Shown here in pieces: positions 28,875 to 38,972 of a DNA stretch of 64,000 nucleotides. The DNA is taken from positions 1 through 64,000 of the forward strand of contig CAMWPB010000001.1 in assembly GCA_947176065.1 (NCBI GenBank), read 5' to 3'. The translations under genes and the position numbers were made by a program. Position 1 is the first letter of the stretch. Each line of letters starts with the position of its first letter. Source of the DNA: an uncultured Lachnospiraceae bacterium. GTDB lineage: Bacteria; Bacillota; Clostridia; Lachnospirales; Lachnospiraceae. A model generated the notes under the pieces. The model worked only from the letters and a program-made list of their open reading frames with translations. It ran no database searches and was not told where the DNA came from.

Positions 28875-29697
28875 AGAAAACGGGCTGGTCAGCATTATCG
28901 TGCCGGTGTACCGGGCTTCGGCCTACATTGCGGATACCATAGGGATGGTGTTTTCGCAGACATACGGCAGATGGGAGCTGCTGCTGGTGGATGATTGCTC
29001 CGGGGATGGCAGTGTGGAGGTGATAGAAAAAGCGCTCTCCGCATACAGGCACTGCCCGGTGGCGGCAGCTTTTGAAAATATAGGCCGCATGGAGGAATAT
29101 TTATGTGGCGAAGAGAAAAGAGTTTTACTTATATGTAAAAATAAAAACGAGGGCGCTGCCGCGGCGCGCAACACGGGAATAGATCTGGCGGGCGGGAGGT
29201 ACATTGCCTTTCTTGACGCGGACGATATCTGGGTGCCGGACAAGCTGGAAAAACAACTTTCCTTTATGAGAAAAATGCGGGCGGGTTTTGTGTTTTCCGC
29301 CTATGAGTTCGGCGACGAGTCGGCCAGGCCTACGGGTAAGGTGGTTCATGTGCCGCAGACGCTGACCTATAAAAAGGCGCTGTCGCGGACGGTTATTTTT
29401 ACGACTACCGTTGTGCTTGACCGGGACATGATCCCGGATGAGCTGATACGGATGCCGCAGGTGGCGAGCGAGGACACGGCGGCGTGGTGGCAGATTCTGC
29501 GTGCAGGATATGAAGCATGCGGACTTGACGAGGTGCTTGCGGTCTACAGAAGACCGGCGCGGTCTCTGTCTTCCAATAAACTTAAGGCGGTGAAACGGAT
29601 CTGGAATCTGTACCGCAGACAGGAGAAGCTCTCTGTACTGTCCAGCACGTTCTATTTTGTGTTCTGGGCTTACAGGGCGACGATGAGGCGGATTTAA
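28864..29697 (+). CDS. GT2-family glycosyltransferase
   Basis: LVSIIVPVYRASAYIADTIGMVFSQTYGRWELLLVDDCSGDGS; AFLDADDIWVPDKLEKQ. Confidence 0.9.
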   Translation: MKDKENGLVSIIVPVYRASAYIADTIGMVFSQTYGRWELLLVDDCSGDGSVEVIEKALSAYRHCPVAAAFENIGRMEEYLCGEEKRVLLICKNKNEGAAAARNTGIDLAGGRYIAFLDADDIWVPDKLEKQLSFMRKMRAGFVFSAYEFGDESARPTGKVVHVPQTLTYKKALSRTVIFTTTVVLDRDMIPDELIRMPQVASEDTAAWWQILRAGYEACGLDEVLAVYRRPARSLSSNKLKAVKRIWNLYRRQEKLSVLSSTFYFVFWAYRATMRRI

Positions 29698-29701
29698 GAC
29701 C

Positions 29702-31072
29702 ATGAAAAAAGTGGAAACCATAAAAAGACTGATTATTTTACAGCTTTCTTTTATCGGGCTGATCTTCCAGACAGCAGTTTATGCTTTCTTCTGGCTGGAG
29801 GCGTACTACCCGTTTCTGAGAACATACAGGAATTTTCGGTTCTATTTCAAGGGGCATGTGCTGATTCTTCTGATCTATTTCGTGCTGTTGTTTTTCTTTG
29901 CGAATACATACGGCGCGCTGAAGATCGGCTATCTGAAACCTGTGGACGTGTTCATTTCGGAACTGTTTTCCCTGCTCATTGTCAATGTGATTTCCTATTT
30001 TCAGATTTCCCTGATGGCAAACTGGGTGGTGGACGTGCGTCCTATTGTCTGGACGATGCTGATCCAGACGGCGCTTGCGGGTGTGTGGGTATTTTTTTGC
30101 AATGCCTGCTATTATAAAGCTTTTCCGCCGAGGGAAATACTGATTGTGCACGGGGAAAGGCCGATTGATGATATCGTAAGGAAATTTGAGACAAGAAAAG
30201 ATAAGTACAAGATTAAAAAGGCGATAAATATTTCTGCTGGCATGGAAAAGATTAAGGCGGAAATTGTATGCGGTTACGGCGCGGTGGTACTTTGGGATAT
30301 TTCCGCGGTGGACCGGAATGCTCTGTTAAAATACTGTTACAGCCTTTCGGTGCGGGTGTACACGATGCCGAAGATTACCGATGTGCTTATCCGGGGGGCG
30401 GATCAGCTCCACTTGTTTGACACGCCCATTTATCTGACAAGGGAGTATTCCCTCAAGGCGGAACAGCGGGCGGCGAAACGGCTGATTGATCTGATCTGCT
30501 CGGTGCTGCTTCTGGTGATTGCGTCCCCTTTTATGCTGGTTACGGCGGCGGCGATCAAGCTTTATGACGGCGGTCCCGTTTTTTATAAGCAGATCCGCTG
30601 TACCCGGGACAGAAAGGAATTTTATATTTTGAAATTCAGGAGTATGCGGGTGGACGCGGAGAAGGACGGCGTGGCAAGGCTGGCATCCAAAAACGATTCC
30701 CGCATCACACCTGTAGGGAAGTTTATCCGTGCCACGAGGATCGACGAGCTGCCCCAGCTTTTTAATATTTTAAAGGGGGAGATGTCCTTTATCGGTCCCA
30801 GACCGGAAAGGCCGGAGATCATTGCGCAGTATATGGAGGAGATGCCGGAGTTTGCTTTCCGCATGAAGGTGAAGGCCGGGCTTGCGGGCTATGCGCAGGT
30901 TTACGGGAAATATAATACAACCCCCTACGATAAACTGAAGCTCGATCTGACTTATATCGAGCAGTATTCCGTGTGGCTGGATTTGAAGCTGATGCTGCTG
31001 ACGCTGAAAATTCTGATTAAGCCGGAGAGTACGGAGGGTGTGGACACGAACCAGACGACGGCGATGAAGTAG
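29702..31072 (+). CDS. Initiating sugar-phosphate transferase (WbaP/polyprenyl glycosylphosphotransferase type)
   Basis: DGGPVFYKQIRCTRDRKEFYILKFRSMRVDAEKDG..RATRIDELPQLFNILKGEMSFIGPRPERPE. Confidence 0.94.
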   Translation: MKKVETIKRLIILQLSFIGLIFQTAVYAFFWLEAYYPFLRTYRNFRFYFKGHVLILLIYFVLLFFFANTYGALKIGYLKPVDVFISELFSLLIVNVISYFQISLMANWVVDVRPIVWTMLIQTALAGVWVFFCNACYYKAFPPREILIVHGERPIDDIVRKFETRKDKYKIKKAINISAGMEKIKAEIVCGYGAVVLWDISAVDRNALLKYCYSLSVRVYTMPKITDVLIRGADQLHLFDTPIYLTREYSLKAEQRAAKRLIDLICSVLLLVIASPFMLVTAAAIKLYDGGPVFYKQIRCTRDRKEFYILKFRSMRVDAEKDGVARLASKNDSRITPVGKFIRATRIDELPQLFNILKGEMSFIGPRPERPEIIAQYMEEMPEFAFRMKVKAGLAGYAQVYGKYNTTPYDKLKLDLTYIEQYSVWLDLKLMLLTLKILIKPESTEGVDTNQTTAMK

Positions 31073-31100
31073 GGCAAGAGTGACAGGGTGATATGGCGAC

Positions 31101-31235
31101 GCGCAGGAGACAGGCGGTTTCTACGTCGCCGCGCTTTCGCTCCGTTCCAAACGTAGCGGTACTAAGCTCGAAAAGACCTCGCTAAGTACCGACGTTTTTC
31201 AAGGGGCTCCTTAAGAAACCGCCTGTCTCCTGCGC
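31101..31235 (+). repeat. Large compound inverted repeat (22-bp perfect outer arms)
   Basis: GCGCAGGAGACAGGCGGTTTCT (31101-31122) / AGAAACCGCCTGTCTCCTGCGC (31214-31235); inside, AAACGT..GGTACTAAGC / GCTAAGTACC..ACGTTT. Confidence 0.92.
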
Positions 31236-31329
31236 TGGGGGTTGACAGCCTTCGCTTCGCTGGGCTGGCGGAGTATAATGAAACGCTGCCTGTACGGCTG
31301 TATATGGGTAGAGTGGAAGGATTTACGTT

Positions 31330-32322
31330 ATGAAAGACAGGAACTATGTAAATGATGCTATGGATCTGAAAAAATATATGATCTGTCTGATGGGAAAAAT
31401 TTCACTGATTCTCGGCGCAGTGATCGGATGTGCGCTTTTGGGGGCGCTGGTTTATGCGGGGGTGCGCACGGTGCCGGAGTCGGAGCGGGAGTATCAGGCG
31501 TTTGCGAAGGTATATCTGGATTTTGCGGCGGACGAGACGGGGGAGGTTTATCAGGCATACAACGGTTATACGTGGAATGATCTGATGGCGGCCGACCCGA
31601 TTATGGAGCTGACGCTTCAAAATCTTCCGGCGGATTATACCCGAGAGGAGGCGGAGGCGGCCATAAAGGCGGAGATTCTCTCGGATATCCGACTGCTTAC
31701 GATTACGGTTACGACCAACAGGGCGGAGCGCACGGACGCGATTCTTAGCGCGGCGGTGCAGGCGCTTGAGACATATGGCGGGCAGGCGAAGGAGTTTTTG
31801 GAAATCCACGCGATCCGGGAGACGGAGGCGGGTCTTGTGGTGGCGGACAGCCGGATGGCGCAGGCTGTGTTTGTGGGCGCGTTTCTGGGGCTGTTTATCA
31901 GTCTTCTTGGGTTTTCACTTTACTATGTGATGGATGACCGGGTTTTTGTGGCGGGAGACGTCCAGAAAGTGACGGATGTGTCATTTGTGGGCTATGTTTC
32001 CGAGGCGGAAACGCTGGAACAGGATTATGAAAAGAATCTTGCCTATTTGCGGGAAAAGCTGGGAGATATCCGAATCTGCGAATTGGATAAGGACAAGTCC
32101 TTTTCCGGTGAGGAGCTTCGGGACATGCGGGGGGCGGGAGGCGTGGTACTGTCTCTGCCCTTTGGCGCGGTGCACGGCTCCTTTATGGCCTATGTGATCG
32201 GGCAGTTGAAGGTGCAGGACTGTGCGCTGTGCGGTGTGGCGATACGGGATTGCGACACGCGGTTTTTGCGAAGATATTACGGAAGCGCTTTTTTTACGCG
32301 CAGGGAGATTGCGGAAAAATAG
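31330..32322 (+). CDS. Wzz/YveK-like chain-length-type membrane protein with degenerate C-terminal domain
   Basis: MDLKKYMICLMGKISLILGAVIGCALLGALVYAG N-terminal TM, second TM near residue 185, cytosolic tail without a P-loop. Confidence 0.65.
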   Translation: MKDRNYVNDAMDLKKYMICLMGKISLILGAVIGCALLGALVYAGVRTVPESEREYQAFAKVYLDFAADETGEVYQAYNGYTWNDLMAADPIMELTLQNLPADYTREEAEAAIKAEILSDIRLLTITVTTNRAERTDAILSAAVQALETYGGQAKEFLEIHAIRETEAGLVVADSRMAQAVFVGAFLGLFISLLGFSLYYVMDDRVFVAGDVQKVTDVSFVGYVSEAETLEQDYEKNLAYLREKLGDIRICELDKDKSFSGEELRDMRGAGGVVLSLPFGAVHGSFMAYVIGQLKVQDCALCGVAIRDCDTRFLRRYYGSAFFTRREIAEK

Positions 32323-32364
32323 ACGAGAGCGCTTGGGGCTGTCGGGAAAGAGATTGGAGAAACA

Positions 32365-33147
32365 ATGAAACTTGAGGTTTTGGTTTCTGCGGTTCATAAA
32401 AATGCCGCGGAGCTTATCCCACAAATGCATATAGCAACGGATGCGGTGCTGGTAAACCAGTGCGACCGTTATGCCTATGAGACGTTTGCGGTGCAGGGAG
32501 GAAGCGTGAAATGCTTTTCCATGCCGGAACGGGGGGTGGGGTTAAGCCGAAATACCGCGCTTTTGCACGCGTCCGGGGACGTGGTGCTTTTTTCTGATGA
32601 GGATATTGTACTGAGGGCGGATTACGCGGAAAAGATTCGCAGGGCTTACGAGTCTCTGCCCGACGCGGATCTGATTCTTTTTAACGTGGAGGTTGCCGCT
32701 TCGCGCAGAACCTATTGGAACCGGGAGATCCGCAGGATTACCTACCGCAATTACGGCAGATATCCGGCTTACAGCATTTCGGGTAAACTAAATGCCCTGC
32801 GCAGGGCGAATGTGCAGTATTCCCTGCTTTTTGGCGGCGGCGCAAAGTACAGCAACGGGGAGGACAGCCTGTTTTTGCGGGATTGTCTGAAAGCGGGGCT
32901 TCGGATTTACGCGCATACCGCATGTATCGGCAGGGAGCAGGAGCGGGAGTCCACATGGTTTTCCGGGTATCATGAAAAGTTTTTCCGTGACAGGGGCGTG
33001 CTTTACCATTATCTCTACGGGAAACTAGCGGTTCCTCTTTCCCTGCGGTTTTTGTGGGCGCACAGGGAGACCATGTGCCGGGAAATTCCGGTCAGGAAAG
33101 CGTTTCGTATGATGCGCGCAGGCGTGCGGGAGGCGCGCGGCAGATGA
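32365..33147 (+). CDS. Glycosyltransferase-like protein (GT2-related)
   Basis: GVGLSRNTALLHASGDVVLFSDEDIVLRADYAEKIRRAYE. Confidence 0.75.
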   Translation: MKLEVLVSAVHKNAAELIPQMHIATDAVLVNQCDRYAYETFAVQGGSVKCFSMPERGVGLSRNTALLHASGDVVLFSDEDIVLRADYAEKIRRAYESLPDADLILFNVEVAASRRTYWNREIRRITYRNYGRYPAYSISGKLNALRRANVQYSLLFGGGAKYSNGEDSLFLRDCLKAGLRIYAHTACIGREQERESTWFSGYHEKFFRDRGVLYHYLYGKLAVPLSLRFLWAHRETMCREIPVRKAFRMMRAGVREARGR

Positions 33148-34373
33148 TTTTATATATCACGGTTGCGGTTGTCACGGCGCTGCTTGCAAGTCTGGTGGAC
33201 AATCATCCAAGGAGACAATCTCATACGCTTACCAGACAGCAGCTCTGTAACCGCGTCTGTCTGACAGCGATTTTTCTGATTCTGTTTTTGCTCTCCGCTT
33301 GCAGGCTCAATGTGGGCAATGATTATGCGAAGTATGTGGAGTTTATGCATCTGGTCAACTGTGACGCCTATGTGCCTACGGAGATCGGATTTAATCTTCT
33401 GGTCAGACTGATTTACGGATTGTCGGGTTACGAAAATTTTTTGTTGGTATTTGCCTTTTATTCCTTTGTGACGGCGTTGTTTTTCCTGCTTGCCATGTAT
33501 GAGCAGAGTGATGAATTCGGGCTTGCCTTTTTCCTTTTTATGACGCTGGGCTATTATTTCCAGACCTTCAGCACGGTGCGCTACTATCTTGCGCTTGCGC
33601 TTGCGCTCTACTCCATGAAATTTGTGCTGCGAAAGCAGTGGGGAAGGTTTGTGGTTCTGATTCTTTTGGGCGCGGCGTTCCACAAGTCGCTTCTGGTAGT
33701 GATTCCACTTTATTTTCTGGCGTCTCTGCCCTGGAAAAAGTGGCAGCTTGCCATTGCGGCTGTTTTCTGTACCACATTTTTGTTTTTGCAGGATTTTTAC
33801 TTGAAACTGGTGATTTTTCTGTATCCTACTTATGAGGACACAGAGTATCTGGAAGGCGGCACAAGCTATATCAGTATTCTGCGGTGTGCGGCGGTTCTTT
33901 TCTTTGCAGGGATCGTGTATCTGCTGCGGCGCCGCGAAGAGGGTCGCAAAACCATAACGGCAGGAGAGACGGAAAGTGGCGAAATTACAAAAAATACCGG
34001 GTGTGAAACAGGCATAAACGGCACAGAAAATGCCACAAATATAGAGGAAGAGAAGGAGTGGAACCAGCGTTTTTGGTTTTACACGTACTTAAATTTGGGA
34101 GCGCTTGTTCTCTATGTGTTCTGCTCTTTTCTGCCCATTATTTCACGGATCGGATATTATCTGATGGTGAGTCAGATTTTGTTTCTGCCGATGCTGTTAA
34201 AGGCTGTGCCGGACAAAAAATGGCGGCGGCTTTTCCGGGCAGGAATCTTACTGGCGGCGGTGCTGTATTTTGCCATGTACCTGAAAAAGGGAGCGAACGA
34301 CGGGGTATTGATTCTGCCCTACAAAACATTTTTCTTTCACGAGATGGTGGAGATACTATCAGATGTCAACTAA
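33144..34373 (+). CDS. EpsG/Wzy-like polysaccharide polymerase
   Basis: Polytopic; ACRLNVGNDYAKYVEFMHLV, EIGFNLLVRLIYGLSGYENFLLVFAFYSFVT; ATGA overlap with upstream gene. Confidence 0.82.
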   Translation: MILYITVAVVTALLASLVDNHPRRQSHTLTRQQLCNRVCLTAIFLILFLLSACRLNVGNDYAKYVEFMHLVNCDAYVPTEIGFNLLVRLIYGLSGYENFLLVFAFYSFVTALFFLLAMYEQSDEFGLAFFLFMTLGYYFQTFSTVRYYLALALALYSMKFVLRKQWGRFVVLILLGAAFHKSLLVVIPLYFLASLPWKKWQLAIAAVFCTTFLFLQDFYLKLVIFLYPTYEDTEYLEGGTSYISILRCAAVLFFAGIVYLLRRREEGRKTITAGETESGEITKNTGCETGINGTENATNIEEEKEWNQRFWFYTYLNLGALVLYVFCSFLPIISRIGYYLMVSQILFLPMLLKAVPDKKWRRLFRAGILLAAVLYFAMYLKKGANDGVLILPYKTFFFHEMVEILSDVN

Positions 34374-35232
34374 AAAAACTTTCAGCATTATCGTAGTCTG
34401 CTACAACGCAGGCGAAAAATTACAGAAGACGATTGCAAGCATCCGGGGGCAGACAGAAGACGATTATGAAATCATCGTGCAGGACGGTCTCTCCACGGAC
34501 GGTTCGGTGGAAAAGCTGTCCGCCGGAACGGATTTAAAACTTTTTAGAGAGCGGGACGAGGGTATTTACGATGCCATGAACCGGGCAGTTTCCCACGCGG
34601 CGGGGAAGTATTTGTTTTTTTTAAACTGCGGCGATTACTTTGCGGATGAAGAGGTGCTTGCAGCGGTAAAGCGGGAGATAGAGAAAAGCGACAGGACGCT
34701 CTGCGCGGACGGACTGCGGAAACAGGGAGCAGGACGAAGACGGCCGCCACGGATTTTCTACGGCAATATCAGAGAGCGGGCCACGGGTGCGTATGTGATG
34801 TCCAATCCTGTGATAGACGATTTTGCCTGTTACCGCAATGTGCCCTGCCATCAGGCCTGCTTTTATGACAGGCGGCTTCTTGTGAAACGGGGGTTTCGGA
34901 CATGCTACAGAGTTCGGGCAGATTATGAGCATTTTCTCTGGTGCTACTACAGGGCGCGCGCGGCTATGGTTTATATGCCGTTTACCGTGGCTTCCTACGA
35001 GGGAGAAGGGTTTTCGGAAAACGTAGCGAACAGGAAACGCTCCGCTGCGGAACACGCGCATATCGTGAAGAAATACATGGGGCGGGGGCAGATTCTCAGA
35101 TACAGGCTGATTATGCTATTGACGCTTGCACCGCTCCGGACATATCTGGCGTCCCATAAGGCGACGGCGGATGTTTACCAGAAAATAAAGACGGGCTTGT
35201 ACAGAGTGACACAGGGCGGAGGGCAGCGATAG
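34363..35232 (+). CDS. GT2-family glycosyltransferase
   Basis: FSIIVVCYNAGEKLQKTIASIRGQTEDDYEIIVQDGLSTDGS; DEGIYDAMNRAVSHAAGKYLFFLNCGD. Confidence 0.9.
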   Translation: MSTKKTFSIIVVCYNAGEKLQKTIASIRGQTEDDYEIIVQDGLSTDGSVEKLSAGTDLKLFRERDEGIYDAMNRAVSHAAGKYLFFLNCGDYFADEEVLAAVKREIEKSDRTLCADGLRKQGAGRRRPPRIFYGNIRERATGAYVMSNPVIDDFACYRNVPCHQACFYDRRLLVKRGFRTCYRVRADYEHFLWCYYRARAAMVYMPFTVASYEGEGFSENVANRKRSAAEHAHIVKKYMGRGQILRYRLIMLLTLAPLRTYLASHKATADVYQKIKTGLYRVTQGGGQR

Positions 35233-35292
35233 ACTTGAGCCGCCCGTGGTGACAGACAGCAGGATGAAAATTTAACATGGGGGTAGGTACAA

Positions 35293-36597
35293 ATGAAAGT
35301 TTTGTGGGTGTGCAATATTATGCTGCCGGCGATTGCAAAAAGATTAAATCTTCCCTGCAGCAACAGGGAGGGGTGGCTTTCCGGTCTGCTTGACAGGGTG
35401 GTGATGGAACAGGAGAGGAACCGCATCGAGCTGGGCATCGCGTTCCCGGTGGACGAGTCGCTGGGGAATTTTGACCGTATGATGCCTCTGGGGGAGAATA
35501 TATCCTGTCACTGTTACGGTTTTGTGGAGGATCTGACTGCGCCGGAACGCTATGATACGGCGCTGGAGAAGCATTTTCAACTGATTATCAATGACTTTGA
35601 GCCGGATATCCTGCATGTGTTCGGCACGGAATTTCCGCATGCACTGGCGTCGATTAAGGTGTTTGACCGGCCGGAGAGGACGATGATCGGCATTCAGGGA
35701 CTTGTCTCGGCTATTGCGAAGGTGTATATGGCGGATCTGCCGGTGAAAGTACAGAGAAAGAGTACCTTCCGTGATGTGGTCAGGAAGGACAGCATCAGGC
35801 AGCAGCAGAAAAAGTTTGAGAAACGCGGCGAATATGAAATTGAGGCCATCAGGCGGGTGGGGCATATCGCGGGCCGCACGGATTTCGACCGGGCGGAGAC
35901 GGCGAAAATCAACCCTGACGCGACTTATCATTTCCTGAACGAAACGCTGCGCAGCGTGTTTTACCGTGACAGATGGAGTAAATATAACTGCCAGACCAAT
36001 CGGATTTTTTTGAGTCAGGGCGATTATCCGCTTAAGGGCTTCCATTATCTGCTGCAGGCGATGCCTAAGATTCTGGAACAGTTCCCGGACACAGAAGTTT
36101 ATGTGGCGGGTGCGGATATTTTGAAGGCGGAGACGTGGAAGGATGCGCTGAAGCTGCCGGCTTATGGCAAATATTTGAAGAAACTGATCCGGGAAAATCA
36201 TCTGGAAGAAAAGATCAATATGCTTGGACGGATAGACGCGGAGGAGATGAAAAAGCAGTATCTGAGCTGTCAGGTTTTCGTCTGCCCTTCCGTTTTGGAA
36301 AATTCTCCCAATTCCGTGGGAGAGGCGATGCTTTTGGGCGTTCCCTGTGTGGCGGCCAATGTGGGCGGCATACATAACATTCTGACGGACGGCGGGGACG
36401 GGTTCCTCTACCCGCCCGGAGACGTGGATGCGCTGGCGGACAGTATTATCGAGGTGTTTACCAAGGAAGCCATTGTGGACAGACTTTCCGACAATGCCAG
36501 AAAACATGCCCGCATCAACCATGACGCGGATCAGAATTACTACCGCCTGATGCATATTTACCGGGAGATGCTGGAACAGGGTGAAAAGAAGTTCTAG
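35293..36597 (+). CDS. GT4-family glycosyltransferase
   Basis: VFVCPSVLENSPNSVGEAMLLGVPCVAANVGGIHNILTDGGDGFLYPPGDVDAL. Confidence 0.92.
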   Translation: MKVLWVCNIMLPAIAKRLNLPCSNREGWLSGLLDRVVMEQERNRIELGIAFPVDESLGNFDRMMPLGENISCHCYGFVEDLTAPERYDTALEKHFQLIINDFEPDILHVFGTEFPHALASIKVFDRPERTMIGIQGLVSAIAKVYMADLPVKVQRKSTFRDVVRKDSIRQQQKKFEKRGEYEIEAIRRVGHIAGRTDFDRAETAKINPDATYHFLNETLRSVFYRDRWSKYNCQTNRIFLSQGDYPLKGFHYLLQAMPKILEQFPDTEVYVAGADILKAETWKDALKLPAYGKYLKKLIRENHLEEKINMLGRIDAEEMKKQYLSCQVFVCPSVLENSPNSVGEAMLLGVPCVAANVGGIHNILTDGGDGFLYPPGDVDALADSIIEVFTKEAIVDRLSDNARKHARINHDADQNYYRLMHIYREMLEQGEKKF

Positions 36598-36672
36598 CCG
36601 CTCACAGCAAGGGCTGTTTCGCGGAGAACTTCTAAGTTTCACCCGGGAGAATGCCAAAATGCGGCATTCTCC
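36580..36672 (+). repeat. Compound hairpin element (copy E2), overlaps the 3' end of the GT4 CDS
   Basis: GGTGAAA/TTTCACC, AGAAGTTCT/AGAACTTCT, CCGC/GCGG, ACAGC/GCTGT, then GGAGAATGCC-aaaatgc-GGCATTCTCC; same layout as 12261-12355. Confidence 0.88.
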
Positions 36673-36691
36673 GTAGGAGGAAAAATATAAC

Positions 36692-37873
36692 ATGACATTT
36701 ACGTTTGTATCAAACTACATCAACCACCATCAGCTCCCCTTTTGCGAGGCGCTTTATAAGCGGCTGGGGAAGGGCTTTGTCTTCATCCAGACCATGCCTA
36801 TGGAGGCGGAGCGTGTGGAGATGGGGTGGAGCGTTGATGTGAACGAAATTCCTTATGTCATGTGCCTCTATCAGGAAGAATATGAGTGCCTGAAACGGAT
36901 TATGGAAAGCGATGTGGTGCTTTTTGGCTGGACAGGCAGGGAAGATATCGTAACGCCGAGACTTCGTTCGGGAAAGACCACCCTGCGCGTGAGTGAGCGG
37001 CTGTACCGGGAAGGACAGTGGAAGGCGGTTTCCCCCAGAGGTCTTGTGGCGAAATACCGGGAGCATATCAGATACCGGGGGCAGAATATCTGTATGCTCT
37101 GTGCAGGAGCTTACGCGGCATCGGACTTTCACCTGATCGGCGCATACCCGGGCAGGCTGTTTAAGTGGGGCTATTTTACCAGACTGCGGATTTACGATGA
37201 CGAGACATTCGCGGCGCTGAAACCAAAGGATGGGCCGCTAAACATTGTCTGGGCGGGGCGGTTTATCCCCTTAAAGCACCCGGAGTACGCGGTGCGTCTC
37301 GGCAAAACGCTGCGAAAGAAGGGATATGAATACCGTATGCACATGCTGGGCGGCGGTGAGATGGAGCCTGCGATAAAAGAAGAGGTGGAACGCGAAGGGC
37401 TTTCGGATGATTTTGTGTTTTATGGCTATACGAAACCGGAGCAGGTGCGGGATGTGATGGAGAAATGCCACATTCACCTTTTTACCAGCAATCATCTGGA
37501 AGGCTGGGGCGCGGTGGTCAACGAAGGCATGAACAGCGGCTGCGTAGAAGTAGTGGACGCCCGCGTGGGGGCGGCACCCTATCTGATCCGTCATGGAGAA
37601 AACGGTCTGCTTTATCCCGGAGGCCGCTATGAAAAAATGGAGACGCTGGTGTTGGATCTCTTTGAAAATTGGGAGGAGCGGCGGGATATGGGACGCGCCG
37701 CATATGAGACAATCCGGGATGTGTGGAACGCGGAACATGCGGCCTCCGCACTTTTGCGGTTTGTGGATGGTATGCGTCAGGGGAGAATCTGCCCGGAGGA
37801 GGAAGGGCCGTTGAGCGAGGCTCCCATCATCAAACCGGGCGCGGGACGCCGGGATTTGGGTGTTCCGGGATGA
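36692..37873 (+). CDS. GT4-family glycosyltransferase
   Basis: NIVWAGRFIPLKHPEYAVRLGKTLRKKGYEYRMHMLGGGEM..VNEGMNSGCVEVVDARVGAAPYLIRHGENGLLYPGG. Confidence 0.9.
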   Translation: MTFTFVSNYINHHQLPFCEALYKRLGKGFVFIQTMPMEAERVEMGWSVDVNEIPYVMCLYQEEYECLKRIMESDVVLFGWTGREDIVTPRLRSGKTTLRVSERLYREGQWKAVSPRGLVAKYREHIRYRGQNICMLCAGAYAASDFHLIGAYPGRLFKWGYFTRLRIYDDETFAALKPKDGPLNIVWAGRFIPLKHPEYAVRLGKTLRKKGYEYRMHMLGGGEMEPAIKEEVEREGLSDDFVFYGYTKPEQVRDVMEKCHIHLFTSNHLEGWGAVVNEGMNSGCVEVVDARVGAAPYLIRHGENGLLYPGGRYEKMETLVLDLFENWEERRDMGRAAYETIRDVWNAEHAASALLRFVDGMRQGRICPEEEGPLSEAPIIKPGAGRRDLGVPG

Positions 37874-37911
37874 TGCCGGACGTCCGCGGGAACATGAGGA
37901 AGGAATGGGCT

Positions 37912-38925
37912 ATGTCAAAAAAGGTCAGTGTGATCGTGCCGGTTTACAATTCCATAAACTGTCTGGAAAGATGTGTGCGTTCCCTCTGTGCCCAGACATA
38001 CGAAAATCTGGAGATTCTTTTGATTGACGATGGATCCACTGACGGTACGGACCGGCTCTGTGAGCGGCTGGCGGCGGAGGATGCGCGCATTGTCGTTTGT
38101 CACAAGGAAAACGGCGGCGCTTCTTCCGCCAGAAATGCGGGGCTTTCGATGGCGTCCGGGGATTATATCGGATTCGTGGACAGCGACGACTATATAGATT
38201 CCTATGTGTATGAGGAGCTGGTTTTCGCGCTGGGCAAGGGAGAGTACCCTGTGGCGCAGATATCACGCGACGAGGTGGACGAGACGGGAAAGCGGCTGCC
38301 GGACGTCTGTATGCCGCCGGAGAAAGAACGGTTCTGTGACTCGGAAACTTTTATAAAAGAACTTCTTCTACACCGGGGGGACAGCTCCTTTTGCACAAAG
38401 CTGTTTCCAAAGGAAATCTTTGCACAGCACCGGTTTCCCGAAGGCGAGCTGAACGAGGATTTCCGGCTGCTTTTGGAAATTCTGCAGGAGATTCCGGGAA
38501 TCGGCATTTTGCCGAAGCAGGGCTACCATGTGGTGTGCAGACAGGAGAGCACCACCAGAAAACGGACGAAGGACAGCTTCTCCCGGGTGTTTCTGGATAT
38601 TGTGGAAAACGCGGACAAAGTGCAGGCGCTTGTGGACCGGAAATACCCAGCGCTGCATGAGTATGCGGTGCGGTTTAATCTTTATCAGAGACTGGATTAC
38701 ATGCTGCATGTGCCGCTTTCCCAGATGAATGCTCAGAATGCATTTTATAAAAATGTGAAAACGTATCTGCGGCGGCACATAGGAGATACCATAAAAAATC
38801 CTTATCTGACGGGGAAAAACAGAGTCTATCTGCTGCTGCTTACGGCGGCGCCCCGGACGGTCAGGGGCGTGCACGGGCGGAAGATGAGACTGAGGGAAAA
38901 GCAGGAACAGCGGCAGGAATCTTGA
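37912..38925 (+). CDS. GT2-family glycosyltransferase
   Basis: KKVSVIVPVYNSINCLERCVRSLCAQTYENLEILLIDDGSTDGTD; start 37912 in ORF 37723-38925. Confidence 0.93.
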   Translation: MSKKVSVIVPVYNSINCLERCVRSLCAQTYENLEILLIDDGSTDGTDRLCERLAAEDARIVVCHKENGGASSARNAGLSMASGDYIGFVDSDDYIDSYVYEELVFALGKGEYPVAQISRDEVDETGKRLPDVCMPPEKERFCDSETFIKELLLHRGDSSFCTKLFPKEIFAQHRFPEGELNEDFRLLLEILQEIPGIGILPKQGYHVVCRQESTTRKRTKDSFSRVFLDIVENADKVQALVDRKYPALHEYAVRFNLYQRLDYMLHVPLSQMNAQNAFYKNVKTYLRRHIGDTIKNPYLTGKNRVYLLLLTAAPRTVRGVHGRKMRLREKQEQRQES

Positions 38926-38972
38926 ACGAAAAAGAACGGATGCGGCGGACGCTGTAAAAACAGGAAACGGGT

